Below are positions 18,542 through 27,363 of a stretch of DNA of 64,000 bases, piece after piece. This DNA is from Brevibacterium sp. UMB1308A. GTDB taxonomy: Bacteria > Actinomycetota > Actinomycetes > Actinomycetales > Brevibacteriaceae. A program made the position numbers and the translations under genes. Each line of letters opens with the position of its first letter. The stretch's first letter is position 1. The notes below the pieces were generated by a model. The model had not been told where the DNA came from. It made no database searches and saw only the letters and a list, made by a program, of their open reading frames with translations. The stretch spans positions 7,887 through 71,886 of the forward strand of contig NZ_JASPDO010000012.1 of assembly GCF_030230605.1 (NCBI RefSeq). The letters are read 5' to 3'.

Positions 18542-20140
18542 TTATGAGTTGGGGTACAAGATACCACTGACAACCGCTTCACGAACCTGCGCTACGAGTT
18601 GCGACGCGAGCATATCAGGCTCCACGTCGAGCAACTGGGCGAGGGCGTGAGCCACGGCCCGCAGGGTGAGGCTGCCGTCAGCAACTCCGATGCAACCGGC
18701 GAACGCGGTGTCGACAGTCATTTCGCGGGCGAACCCGGTTCCCACTTCGATGGTGATGGTGGTGGGCGATTCGTCGCCGGGGGTGAAGTGGCGGTGTTCG
18801 ACAACGCCTTCGTTGCGGATGAACGCGGTGTCGAGCAGTTCGTTGTCGTCTGCCTGGTTGAGCCACTGGATGAGGTCGAAGCGCACATCGAGGAACTGTG
18901 CGATTCCACCGGGGTTGGCTCCCAGCGGGCCGGGGCGGGATTCGAAGTGACGGATGGGAGGCGCTGGCGGGTGCCCGTCTGTGGCGGCCTCGGGTTCCTC
19001 AGCCCGGGCCCGCACCTGGATCCACCCGAACGCGATCCGGGTGACACCTCGGGAAGCGAAGTCGTCGAGCCACGCGGCCGTGTCTGCGTTCCAGCGGGAG
19101 CTGCCGGGCACCACTCCCCCGTCGCGGATCCACGTTTCAGCGTAGTGGGCGGGGGTGAGCTGTTCGCGTTCGATGACGCTGATGTCGACGGTGTTGGGGA
19201 CCCAGCGGGTGGGGTCTGTGGGGGTTTCGGGGTCTTGGGTGGGGTCTTCGCTAGTGGCGTGCGTGATTTCCCAGTTGCCCAGCAGACATGCCGTGCCCGA
19301 GGTGGTCAAGTGGTTTGGCAGCTGGGCGAGCAGGGTGCGCATGAGTTCGTCACCGGTGTGGCCGCCGTCGCGGTATTCCAGTGTGGCCGTGTGGCCTTGT
19401 GGCGTGATGACGAAGGGCGGGTTGGAGACGATGAGGTCGAACTGTTCTGGGGTGGGTTCGAAGAGGGAGCCTTCGCGGGTTTCGATGTTGTGGGCGCCGT
19501 TGAGCGTGGCGTTGGCGCGGGTGAAGGCGAGCGCGCGGGGCGAGATATCGGTGGCGATGACGTGGTCGCAGTGGCGGGCTAGCGCGATGGCTTGAATGCC
19601 ACACCCGGTACCCAGGTCAAGCGCGGTATGCACGGGGGTGCGCGGGGTGATGTTGAGGAGGGTGCGCCCGGCACCGCCCACACCTAACACGAAGTCACCG
19701 GCGACGGGTTCGTCGCGGACGAGGGTGCCGTGGTCGGAGAAGAGCCAAATGTGTTCGGGGGCGGGGTCAGGGGTGGGTTCGTTTGCGTGGTCGCTTAGCC
19801 CTGGGGGCACTTCGACGGCGCGCAGGGCGAAGGGGGCGAGTATGGTTCCGGCGCGTTCGAGTAGAGCGCCGGCTTTGGTTGCCGCGTCGAAAAGGTGGGT
19901 GCCTAGGGAGATGCGGACGACCTCGGCGTCCATGGTGGCCGCGCACACGAAAAGGTTCGCCAGCACCGAAAGCGGGTCCGTGCGGCCTGTCAGGAACCAG
20001 CGGGCGGGGGCGGCGTTGTTGCGGGTGAGGGCGTCGTCGATGTCTGCGCCCCACAGTTCGTGCAGGCCAGCGGGGGTGAACCGGTGGTGGTTCAGGGCGT
20101 GGCGCAGGGTGTTGCCGGTGGTCTGATCAATCGTGAGCAC
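18542..20140 (-). CDS. HemK-like class I methyltransferase with N-terminal DUF7059-type domain
   Basis: About 532 residues from the GTG at 20140 (a GTG at 20146 is also in frame). The middle domain is a SAM methyltransferase: ALDLGTGCGIQAIALARH and the N5-amide/N6-adenine signature LIVSNPPFVITP. The N-terminal 130 residues and the C-terminal 200 residues are extra domains found in actinobacterial members of this family. The target is unknown; NPPF enzymes modify exocyclic amides or amines of protein, RNA or DNA. Divergent from the helicase gene, with both start codons only 74 bp apart and each with its own -10 box. Confidence 0.85.
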   Translation of the reverse strand: MLTIDQTTGNTLRHALNHHRFTPAGLHELWGADIDDALTRNNAAPARWFLTGRTDPLSVLANLFVCAATMDAEVVRISLGTHLFDAATKAGALLERAGTILAPFALRAVEVPPGLSDHANEPTPDPAPEHIWLFSDHGTLVRDEPVAGDFVLGVGGAGRTLLNITPRTPVHTALDLGTGCGIQAIALARHCDHVIATDISPRALAFTRANATLNGAHNIETREGSLFEPTPEQFDLIVSNPPFVITPQGHTATLEYRDGGHTGDELMRTLLAQLPNHLTTSGTACLLGNWEITHATSEDPTQDPETPTDPTRWVPNTVDISVIEREQLTPAHYAETWIRDGGVVPGSSRWNADTAAWLDDFASRGVTRIAFGWIQVRARAEEPEAATDGHPPAPPIRHFESRPGPLGANPGGIAQFLDVRFDLIQWLNQADDNELLDTAFIRNEGVVEHRHFTPGDESPTTITIEVGTGFAREMTVDTAFAGCIGVADGSLTLRAVAHALAQLLDVEPDMLASQLVAQVREAVVSGILYPNS

Positions 20141-20147
20141 AGGCACT

Positions 20148-20153
20148 ACTCTA
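20148..20153 (-). promoter_or_regulatory. TAGAGT -10 box, leaderless promoter of the methyltransferase gene
   Basis: TAGAGT on the minus strand is followed by 7 nt and the GTG at 20140. This spacing supports starting at 20140 rather than at the GTG at 20146, which would lie only 1 nt from the box. Confidence 0.45.
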
Positions 20154-20201
20154 CGGGCCGGTTTGGGCTGCGGGCTACGGGGTTGTGTTGAGCGTGACCG
20201 C

Positions 20202-20207
20202 TAAGGT
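20202..20207 (+). promoter_or_regulatory. TAAGGT -10 box, leaderless promoter of the helicase gene
   Basis: TAAGGT is 6 nt before the GTG at 20214, an exact copy of the box and spacing before the lipoate-ligase-like gene (14945). Confidence 0.5.
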
Positions 20208-20213
20208 TGGGGT

Positions 20214-22538
20214 GTGCTGATTGATCTGGTGACCGCGTTTGGCGAGCGGGCTGACCGTGTGACGCATGCGCGCAGTTTTCCCGCCCGCGAGGCGCAGTTC
20301 GCGGATTGGCCGGAGTGGGTAAGTCCCGAGGTCGTTCACGCGTGGCAGGTCACGGGTATTGAGCGTCCGTGGCGGCACCAGGTGGAGGCGGCGCAGAGGG
20401 TGTGGGCAGCCGGGGCTGGTGCGGGTGATGAAGCCGGCGCGGGCGACGAGTCTTGCGTGGACACAGTCATCGCCACGGGCACGGCCAGTGGGAAGAGCCT
20501 GGGGTTTTGGTTGCCGGTCACGCAGGCGGCGTTTGAGAGTCGGGATGCGTTGCCTACCAAGGTGGCGACGACTCTTTATATTTCTCCCACGAAGGCGTTG
20601 GGGCATGATCAGTTGTCGAAGCTCGTGTCGCTGCCTCTGCAGGGGGTGCGGGCGGGCAGTTTCGATGGGGACACCTCGGAGGCGGACCGGCAGTGGGCCC
20701 GGCAGCACGGCAACATCATTTTCACCAACCCCGATATGTTGCACCGCAGTATTTTGCCTGGTCACGAGCGGTTTCGCCGGTGGTTTAAGAACTTGCGGTT
20801 TGTGGTTGTTGACGAGGCGCACAGGTACCGAGGCGTGTTTGGGTCGCATGTGGCGTTGGTGTTGCGCCGGTTGTTGCGGGTGGCGGCGTTGTATGGGGCG
20901 CGGCCCACGGTGGTGGGGGCGTCTGCGACGATGGCTGACCCGGCCGCCGCGTTTAGCAGGTTTACGGGCCGGGAGGCGTATGCGGTGACGGAAGATACGT
21001 CGCCTAAGGCTGCGGGCACGTTTCTTTTGTGGGAGCCGCCGTTGGTGGCTGGTGAGGAGGCGCAGCGCCGGTCGACCATCAGTGAGGCCACGAGCATGTT
21101 GGTGGATACGACGTGTGCTGGGGTTCGGTCGATTGCGTTCATTGCGTCTCGTGCGGGAGCCGAGGCGTTGGCGGACTCGGTACGTAGCCAGGTGGGGCGG
21201 ATAGCGCCGGAGTTGACCACCTCGGTCGCGGCCTACCGGGGCGGGTACTTGCCCGAGGAGCGCCGGGCCTTGGAGACGGGCTTGCGCGGGGGCAAGTTGC
21301 GGACGGTGGCCTCGACGAACGCGCTGGAGTTGGGGATCGACATCAGCGGGTTGGACGTGGTGGTGATCGCAGGCTGGCCGGGCACGTTGGCGTCGTTGTG
21401 GCAGCAGGCCGGGCGTGCGGGCCGAGCGGGGCAGGAATGGTTGGCGGTGTTGATCGCGCGGGATGACCCGTTGGACACGTATGTGGTGCACAACCCGGAG
21501 CATGTGTTTGACGCCCCGGTTGAGGCCGGGGTGATTCACCCGGAGAACCCGTATGTGGTGGCGGGGCATTTGTTGGCGGCGGCTGCTGAGGAGCCGTTGA
21601 CGGAGGACGACTGCCGGTTGTGGTTTGGTGAGCGGGCCGTTGAGGTAACGCGCGAGTTGGCCGAGGCAAAGTATTTGCGCGCCCGTCCCACGGGGTGGTT
21701 TTGGGCGAAGGCAGAGTCGGCGGCGGCGTTGACGGATATTCGCGGGTCTGGTGGCGCGCAGGTGCGGTTGGTGGATCAGGCGACGGGCATGTTGTTGGGC
21801 ACGGTGGATGATGCGGCTGCGCCCCGGCAGAGTTTTCCGGGTGCGGTGTATGTGCATCAGGGTGAGACGTTTTCGGTGTTGGAGTTGGATTTGGCCGAGC
21901 GGGTGGCGTTGGTGGCGCCCGCGACGGTGGATTACACAACGCAGGCGAGGTCGGTGACGGAGATTCGCGTGGTGGGCACCGAGGGGTCGCGTGGGTTGCC
22001 CAGCGGGTGCCGGGTGTTTCATGGGGCTGTTGAGGTGACGACCCAGGTGACGGGGTACATCATGCGACAGAACGGCACGGGTGTGGTGTTGGGTGAGCGG
22101 CCGTTGGATTTGCCAGCACAGACGTTGCGCACGCATGCGGTGTGGTGGACGGCGCCGGATTCGGTGGTGGAGGACGCCGAGGTGGTTGCCGGCGATCTGC
22201 CCGGCGCTGTGCACGCGGCCGAGCATGCGTCAATTGGGCTGTTGCCGTTGTTTGCTGGTTGTGACCGGTGGGACATTGGCGGGGTTTCTACCGCCCGGCA
22301 CGCCGACACCGGGCAGGCGACGGTGTTTGTGTATGACGGTCAGTCAGGTGGCACCGGGTTTGCCGAGCGTGGGTTTGAAGTTTTTGAGGAGTGGCAGCAG
22401 GCGACGCTTGATGCGATTGACGCGTGCGAATGTGCTGCTGGTTGTCCGTCCTGTGTGCAGAGCCCCAAGTGCGGCAACGGCAACGAGCCTCTTGATAAGG
22501 ACGCGGCGTTGCGGTTGTTGCGTGAGGTGCTGGAGTAA
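20214..22538 (+). CDS. DEAD/DEAH-box helicase with DUF1998 domain (helicase/secretion neighbourhood helicase)
   Basis: A 774-residue SF2 helicase. Motif I: VIATGTASGKSLGFWLPV; motif II: VVDEAHRYRG; motif III SATMADP; motif VI: WQQAGRAGRAGQEWLA. The C-terminal DUF1998 region ends in a four-cysteine cluster (CECAAGCPSCVQSPKCGN) like that of the repair helicase MrfA/YprA and Hrq1. Members of this subfamily occur beside Tad secretion operons in actinobacteria (equivalent to Rv3649), hence 'helicase/secretion neighbourhood'. Role probably DNA repair; any link to the pilus operon is unproven. Here a DUF222/HNH gene separates it from the tad genes. Confidence 0.92.
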   Translation: MLIDLVTAFGERADRVTHARSFPAREAQFADWPEWVSPEVVHAWQVTGIERPWRHQVEAAQRVWAAGAGAGDEAGAGDESCVDTVIATGTASGKSLGFWLPVTQAAFESRDALPTKVATTLYISPTKALGHDQLSKLVSLPLQGVRAGSFDGDTSEADRQWARQHGNIIFTNPDMLHRSILPGHERFRRWFKNLRFVVVDEAHRYRGVFGSHVALVLRRLLRVAALYGARPTVVGASATMADPAAAFSRFTGREAYAVTEDTSPKAAGTFLLWEPPLVAGEEAQRRSTISEATSMLVDTTCAGVRSIAFIASRAGAEALADSVRSQVGRIAPELTTSVAAYRGGYLPEERRALETGLRGGKLRTVASTNALELGIDISGLDVVVIAGWPGTLASLWQQAGRAGRAGQEWLAVLIARDDPLDTYVVHNPEHVFDAPVEAGVIHPENPYVVAGHLLAAAAEEPLTEDDCRLWFGERAVEVTRELAEAKYLRARPTGWFWAKAESAAALTDIRGSGGAQVRLVDQATGMLLGTVDDAAAPRQSFPGAVYVHQGETFSVLELDLAERVALVAPATVDYTTQARSVTEIRVVGTEGSRGLPSGCRVFHGAVEVTTQVTGYIMRQNGTGVVLGERPLDLPAQTLRTHAVWWTAPDSVVEDAEVVAGDLPGAVHAAEHASIGLLPLFAGCDRWDIGGVSTARHADTGQATVFVYDGQSGGTGFAERGFEVFEEWQQATLDAIDACECAAGCPSCVQSPKCGNGNEPLDKDAALRLLREVLE

Positions 22539-22543
22539 GACTG

Positions 22544-22915
22544 TTACTTCGGCAGGGGCACGCCACTCAGTTCGCCCTGTCCAGTTCAAAGACAGGGCCC
22601 ATGTTCGCAGTTCACCATTTACACTCCCCAGCCCGGCACCAAGCTTCCCACCCGACGAGCCTTCGCAACATCAGCTTGTTCTCCAGCTCAGTTTCTTCAG
22701 ATCCGTCCCGAGATCCGTCCCGGCTGGCCCGACCGTCCTACGGCTAACTGTCTTCCCTGCAGTTGGCCTTTTCTCAAAACGGCGGGAAGTCGCCTACAAG
22801 CTCTCCCGACCTCGGATTCCCCTAGCCCAGGTCGCTCAAGTCCTACAGCTGGCGACGCCCGACTGAGGCAAACTGTCTTCTCAGAACTACGGGAGGCCAC
22901 CAGCCCTGCTTTTAC
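22544..22915 (-). pseudogene. tandem decayed 3' ends of DUF222/HNH genes
   Basis: This 390-bp gap has no intact gene, but the minus strand repeats the C-terminus of the adjacent DUF222 protein. At 22773-22805 the frame reads GELVGDFPPF-stop against GELVGDAPPF-stop in the intact gene. At 22544-22576 it reads GELSGVPLPK-stop. At 22881-22910 a third copy has the same spacing and a TGAGAAGACAG follow-up shared in part with the 22773 copy, but no matching peptide. They look like remnants of earlier copies or of repeated insertion at the gene's 3' end. The alignment was made by eye over short stretches. Confidence 0.5.
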
Positions 22916-22928
22916 TACCGTCAGAACG

Positions 22929-25316
22929 TCAGAACGGTGGCGCGTCACCAACCAGTTCTCCCGGCACCGGCGCATACTCCCAAACAGACCGCTCGTCGCA
23001 CTCAGTTTCACCCTCACGGGTAGCCTGCTCGTCGCCCGGCTCACCCTCAGCGTCAGCCGACTCATCTGCCTCTTCTGTCTCAACGGGCCTAGTGATTTCT
23101 TCCTGCGTCACGAACTGCTTCGAAGCCGCAACCCCCGCCTTTGCATGTTCAGCGTCCAGAAAGCCATCCACCGAGCGACTCACATCCAACTTCCCCGCGT
23201 CGAAGAACTGGACCAACTGCTCGAACTGCTCCTGATTAATTCTGGACTCCGGCGGATACACCAGCGTCGTGCCGATCCGTGGGAACTCAACCGCCAGTCC
23301 TCCGTCGTCACGTGTGGTGATGCTGATGCGCCTGTTGGTTTTCTCCTGGTGATGCTTCTTACACAACGGGTGCAGGTTCTCCAGCACGGTTTGCCCGCCA
23401 CGCTTAGGGTCCGTATGGTTGAACGGCTCTATGTGGTCCTTCTCGCACACCCGTGCCGGCACCGGACACCATGGCACCGAGCACATCACTGACCGAGCTT
23501 CAATCACGCGCTTGAGTGGCGCTGTCACGCGGTACTTTGTGGGGGTTGATTGAAGCACAACACCAGTGTCTGGGTCGGTAAACATCCGATACACCCACGT
23601 TGCCCGCGAGATCAGTTCATCAGCAGTCTGGTCATCAATCGGAGTGCGATTATTCACCATCGCGGGCACATTCAGACGTTCCCGTACCAAAACTGGGCGA
23701 GCCATGTTCCCGTCATTTTCGCGCGTCGCGGTCTCGTGCGAGCCATCTTCTTCTGGCGGTCCCGCACCTTGGGCATTTTCATTAGGCGCTTTGCCACCTT
23801 GCGCACCTTCAGTTCGCGCATCTTCATTCGGCGGATATCCAGCTGGCGGGACTCCACTTAAACCACTTCCATCCGGAGGATCGTCACCTTGTGGTTTACT
23901 GTCTGCGTTCATTCCGACTGGTTGCTCTACGCCCGGCGGTTCACCACCCGGATCTGTTCCGCCCGGGGGCCGATCTTCCGTTGCCTGACCGTCACCACTA
24001 GGCACTTTCACACCGTTTGCTGCCAGATCCAGCTCAATGAGTCCCGGCATTTGATCCTTGAGGAAGTGGAGCACGGGGACCGTGACGTTGATGTTGGTCT
24101 GAGCTTTTAACCATTCCTCGTTGATTGGCATGGAGATGCACAGCTCCATTTCATACACGCGCTGCGCATTGTTGGCTTCCCATTTGTCGTTAAACACGGG
24201 AACGCTACTTAGCCCCTTGACTCCTTCACCTGCAGAGTCAACGCTTTCGTCATGCTCCACACTGGCCGGTTTCCGTTGCCCTGTGGGTACGACTTTTGCG
24301 TGTACTTCAGTACTGGGAATAGCGCCGACAGCCATGTCGAATAAGAGTTGGTCCATCAACCGGTCGTCGTCGATTTCCACGTCACCCAGGTCACCGACCC
24401 GGAGTTTAACCTTTTCACCAGATTCGCCGGGGACAAGGATTTCGCGGTCTTTATCCGAAAGCGTGGCGATGAACGGATCGATATCGTTTTTCTTCACCGC
24501 CCGCGCGCAACCACTTAAACGCGCGAAGTACGCGTGCATTACCAGGGTGGGGCCGGTCATCGTCACCGTGGACGTACCGTCTCCGTTGTCCCAGTACCGC
24601 ACGCACCGGTTTCGCACCGCGTCTTCGTTTCGGCTCTTTGGGGTGGTCAGCATCGCAATGATCTCATTGACGTGTTTTCTAAACGTTTTGAAGGTCACGT
24701 CCAGTCGTCGCGACGTGAGAAGCTCATCGAATAGTGGAACACAGATCCCCAAGTGCGACAGCCTTCGGGCGACATATGACACCCGGTCATATCCAACGAC
24801 ACCGGCTTTCGCTAATGCCCACAGCTTGGGCATAAATAGTGCTCCCGTCACCACCCGACGGGTCTCAGTGATCACCTGCGGTCCAGTGCAGTCCATGAAC
24901 TGCGAAAGCATCCCCACCGTTGGAGAAGGCAACGAGTCCAGCAACTGTTCTACGTCTTTTACTGAAACCACACCACCGTTAGGCGTGGGCACGCATACGA
25001 CAGTGTCATCAATCGATACCCTGGGTGCTTGTTCGCGCACTTGACCAAACGCATCAACCCGAGTTTCACCAGCGAAACTGGGGACTTGCCCGACGACAGT
25101 CGGAGCTGCTCCCGCCTCGGCATCAAAAACTGTGCGTAGCTCCGACGAGTCATCTGTCAATGGGTCGAGGTGAGCAACGACCACAGAAACCAAGGCTTCC
25201 GCGCGCTTAATAGTCGCATCGTTGACCTCACACTCAACTTGCCCGAAAGCCTCAAACACCGCATCACTGGGTTCGCGGTAAAGGTCCATGTCTTCCTCTA
25301 AGCCTGGATTAAGCAT
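22929..25316 (-). CDS. DUF222 / HNH endonuclease domain protein (13E12 repeat family)
   Basis: A 795-residue protein. The N-terminal about 400 residues match the DUF222 type. A low-complexity insert rich in P, G, E, D and N (about residues 455-545) precedes the HNH nuclease: CSVPWCPVPARVCEKDHIEP, then ENLHPLCKKHHQEKTNRR with the catalytic DH and the C-x-x-HH. The C-terminal 100 residues are acidic. The start has a strong AGGAGGTGAG. These genes (REP13E12 family in mycobacteria) are multi-copy and behave as mobile or recombining elements; the biochemical role is unknown. It contains no ACCTCGG motif over its 2.4 kb. Confidence 0.88.
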   Translation of the reverse strand: MLNPGLEEDMDLYREPSDAVFEAFGQVECEVNDATIKRAEALVSVVVAHLDPLTDDSSELRTVFDAEAGAAPTVVGQVPSFAGETRVDAFGQVREQAPRVSIDDTVVCVPTPNGGVVSVKDVEQLLDSLPSPTVGMLSQFMDCTGPQVITETRRVVTGALFMPKLWALAKAGVVGYDRVSYVARRLSHLGICVPLFDELLTSRRLDVTFKTFRKHVNEIIAMLTTPKSRNEDAVRNRCVRYWDNGDGTSTVTMTGPTLVMHAYFARLSGCARAVKKNDIDPFIATLSDKDREILVPGESGEKVKLRVGDLGDVEIDDDRLMDQLLFDMAVGAIPSTEVHAKVVPTGQRKPASVEHDESVDSAGEGVKGLSSVPVFNDKWEANNAQRVYEMELCISMPINEEWLKAQTNINVTVPVLHFLKDQMPGLIELDLAANGVKVPSGDGQATEDRPPGGTDPGGEPPGVEQPVGMNADSKPQGDDPPDGSGLSGVPPAGYPPNEDARTEGAQGGKAPNENAQGAGPPEEDGSHETATRENDGNMARPVLVRERLNVPAMVNNRTPIDDQTADELISRATWVYRMFTDPDTGVVLQSTPTKYRVTAPLKRVIEARSVMCSVPWCPVPARVCEKDHIEPFNHTDPKRGGQTVLENLHPLCKKHHQEKTNRRISITTRDDGGLAVEFPRIGTTLVYPPESRINQEQFEQLVQFFDAGKLDVSRSVDGFLDAEHAKAGVAASKQFVTQEEITRPVETEEADESADAEGEPGDEQATREGETECDERSVWEYAPVPGELVGDAPPF

Positions 25317-25368
25317 CGTTGCTCACCTCCTTTGTGGTTCTAGCCTACCATCATTCGAACACACATTC

Positions 25369-25397
25369 AATATCACTTGAAGTTTTTATTTGCTCAA
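25369..25397 (-). promoter_or_regulatory. candidate sigma-70-type promoter of the DUF222 gene
   Basis: On the minus strand TTGAGC (25392-25397) and GATATT (25369-25374) are 17 nt apart in an A+T-rich patch, about 50 bp before the start codon. Confidence 0.35.
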
Positions 25398-25611
25398 CTT
25401 CGATATATGTTCTATCTTTCAGCGTAAAGGAAAGTCACTGAGCCACATCGAACTCCCGCGCTCCACTGGGCCGCCGTAGCGCTCATGGCGAACCCGCCCC
25501 CCGAGGTCGTTCAAGCTACCGCTCACCACCAACGTCAGGATCCCGGGGCCGTTCGAGTTCCCGCACAATCGGCGCTGTCCATCGGAAGGGCTACCACCTA
25601 CTTCGCAGCAC

Positions 25612-25992
25612 TCAGGTTTCGCACTCATTTGACGCAGCCTGGTTCGACTTCTTCTCCCTCCCCTCCCCCTCCCAAAAACACTTGAAGTGAAACTCGTATG
25701 TGTAGCTAGTTCCAGCGCACAACCCACCCACCAACGCCAACACAGGAAGCACCACAGCAAACTCAGCAGTCACCGTGCCACCTTCACTACTCCGGGCTCT
25801 TACCCTGCGTTCACCCGACCCGCACATCCACCTCGTCGAATCCGCGCTCAAGTGGGCGCGCACTCGCGCTTCACAATCTCGCGCCGAACCACCGTCGCCG
25901 CTCCCCCAACTGGACTGATGGACCGCGTTCAGCAGACCCTCACAGCAGACCACCCTGAGCACACCAATCCCAGCCTTCTGCGATCTCAGCAC
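25612..25992 (-). pseudogene. truncated TadE-like pseudopilin duplicate
   Basis: This frame contains RSSEGGTVTAEFAVVLPVLA, nearly the same as RSSERGTVTAEFAVVLPALV in the intact tadE gene (26475-27008). After about 20 residues of the membrane helix the similarity stops and unrelated sequence leads to a stop. At DNA level 25732-25811 matches 26775-26854 at about 73 of 80 positions. It is the last unit of the tad operon. I judge it a broken duplication; a short functional pseudopilin cannot be excluded because the prepilin-type cleavage site and helix start survive. The rest of the 25317-26020 gap shows nothing else convincing. Confidence 0.6.
25732..25811. repeat. 80-bp direct repeat of the tadE 5' region
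   Basis: Matches 26775-26854 with about 7 mismatches in 80 by eye, covering the segment that encodes the prepilin cleavage site and the first turns of the helix. The duplication boundary lies close to this block. Confidence 0.7.
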
Positions 25993-26020
25993 TCCCGCAC
26001 TTCACATCGCGCCCACACAC

Positions 26021-26497
26021 TCAATACCCTTGCGGGTTACCGGCCACCGCGGTCACCTTGATCGCTTTCAGAGGTTTGGGCATCTCAGCTTTCACTTCCA
26101 CCTTCACCGTGCCCAGATCCGTGCGCGCAACACAGTCGGCCAGGTCGAGCCCCTCACGCTCCACCATCTCCTTGGCCACCTTGCACGGTTCACCAGGCAC
26201 CTTGCCGCGCACCGCGTCAGCCGCACCCAACGCAGCCAAGTCCGCTGTCCCCTCGGCATGCGCCTTAATCAACGCGCTTCGCCCAGCGAACCCCACCGCG
26301 CCCATCAGCACCAACGCACACGCAGTCAACGCAACCGCCATCACCGTCGCGGTCCCCCGCTCGCGCGCGCCATAGTCTCGCTCACGCATGCCATAGTCCC
26401 GCTCACGTGCGCCACGCCCCTGTTCGCAAACCCCACACACTCGCGTCACAGAGCCCGCGCTACACACCTCAGCCTCAGCGTCCACCAATCGAACCAT
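26021..26497 (-). CDS. TadE-like secreted/pilus protein (helicase/secretion neighbourhood TadE-like)
   Basis: About 158 residues from the ATG at 26497 (the frame is open to 26539, which would overlap tadE further). An arginine-rich leader ends in RERG, followed by TATVMAVALTACALVLMGAV, a single hydrophobic helix like a pseudopilin. The soluble C-part includes HAEGTADLAALGAADAV, typical of the TadE-like/Rv3654c family, and a CKVAK...DCVA cysteine pair that could form a disulfide outside the cell. The leader contains three 21-bp tandem units (26358-26420). It is probably a minor pilin or a secreted component of the Tad apparatus. Confidence 0.75.
   Translation of the reverse strand: MVRLVDAEAEVCSAGSVTRVCGVCEQGRGARERDYGMRERDYGARERGTATVMAVALTACALVLMGAVGFAGRSALIKAHAEGTADLAALGAADAVRGKVPGEPCKVAKEMVEREGLDLADCVARTDLGTVKVEVKAEMPKPLKAIKVTAVAGNPQGY
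26358..26420 (-). repeat. three 21-bp tandem repeats in the TadE-like leader
   Basis: Units 26358-26378, 26379-26399 and 26400-26420 begin CGCTC and share most bases; in the minus-strand protein they encode RERDYG-type heptads (RERDYGMRERDYGARERG). Each unit is seven codons, so copy-number change would keep the frame. Confidence 0.7.
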
Positions 26498-27008
26498 CAC
26501 TTTGACCCTCCGTCCGCGCTTCAGCCGACGCCTCCACATCCTTCATGATCGGATGCAACGCTTTTGGCAACGTCGTCTTCACATGCACCTTCGCAAACGC
26601 TCCACCCTGCGACACCGTCACGGTCGAGCCAGGCCCCGCTTTACGCTTAGCCGCCTTCTCAATGTCATGTACGGGCTCGCCTCGGGCAGCTTCCCTGGCA
26701 CCCGCCCGAGCCGCCTCATACACCCGCACCTGTGCAATCCCAATAACACCCGCACCCACCACGAGGATCAGCACCAACACCAACGCAGGAAGCACCACAG
26801 CAAACTCAGCAGTCACCGTGCCACGTTCACTGCTCCGCCCCCTTACCCTGCGTTGGCCAGAGCCTGTTCGGCGCTCACCCGACACACTCCTGCGATCGCC
26901 AAGCACACTGACCGACGTCACAGTCCCATGCCCGTCGAACCCAGCACAGCGCCCAATATGTTCAACTCTTTCCTGCACCGATCCCCGCAGTGGAGCGAGC
27001 CAACGCAT
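26475..27008 (-). CDS. TadE family pseudopilin
   Basis: About 177 residues from the ATG at 27008, whose first base overlaps the DUF4244 stop (TAATG). A long basic leader (about 63 residues) ends in RSSERG, then TVTAEFAVVLPALVLVLIL: glycine before the cut and glutamate at +5 is the class III prepilin signal. The C-terminal part (about 90 residues) has SVxV-type repeats and would be outside. Rv3655c is the mycobacterial equivalent. The unusually long leader may mean the real start is further in, but no better ATG with a ribosome site is seen. Confidence 0.78.
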   Translation of the reverse strand: MRWLAPLRGSVQERVEHIGRCAGFDGHGTVTSVSVLGDRRSVSGERRTGSGQRRVRGRSSERGTVTAEFAVVLPALVLVLILVVGAGVIGIAQVRVYEAARAGAREAARGEPVHDIEKAAKRKAGPGSTVTVSQGGAFAKVHVKTTLPKALHPIMKDVEASAEARTEGQSDGSIGGR

Positions 27009-27193
27009 TACTGCCCCATTCTCAAAGCGACTTGCATGAGATCCAGCAGAATGTTGTTGATCGGATCGCTCTTGAGCAACACCACCAACAGCGCCGCAAA
27101 ACCGCACGCAGCCAGAGTTGTAATCGCGTACTCTGCCGTAGTCGCCCCGGTCTCATCACTCAGATCAATACGAGTAATTTCTTTCGACTCCAT
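27008..27193 (-). CDS. DUF4244 family small pilin (Flp-like)
   Basis: A 61-residue protein (MESKEITRIDLS...). AAAGGAAAG lies 6 nt before the ATG at 27193; a longer reading to 27298 lacks support. The cleavage site is DETG/ATTAEYA, with glutamate at +5, followed by one long hydrophobic helix (ITTLAACGFAALLVVLL) and a short tail. This is the Flp-type pilin pattern, and the Rv3656c equivalent is DUF4244. It is the likely major subunit of the fibre made by the tad genes upstream. Confidence 0.82.
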   Translation of the reverse strand: MESKEITRIDLSDETGATTAEYAITTLAACGFAALLVVLLKSDPINNILLDLMQVALRMGQ

Positions 27194-27363
27194 CGTCTTT
27201 CCTTTCTCTTTGTCTGCGATGGACTTTGAGCGTCTCGCACCGCACTCCCCCTCCGAAAGAGACCCAACCACAACTGTGGAAAACGCCGTTTCATCCACAT
27301 GCCACCGGCCACTCCAACACGTTCACTGTCCACAGGCTCCGCGCCTCAGCAACAACCCAAACC

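Noticed and set aside
18599-19582. 327-codon plus-strand open frame
   Set aside because: Antisense to the methyltransferase gene.
20175-22226. 683-codon minus-strand open frame
   Set aside because: Antisense to the helicase; the protein is Arg/His/Pro-rich noise from high-G+C codons.
22697-23083. 128-codon minus-strand frame
   Set aside because: Runs out of frame through the DUF222 3' end and the decayed copies.
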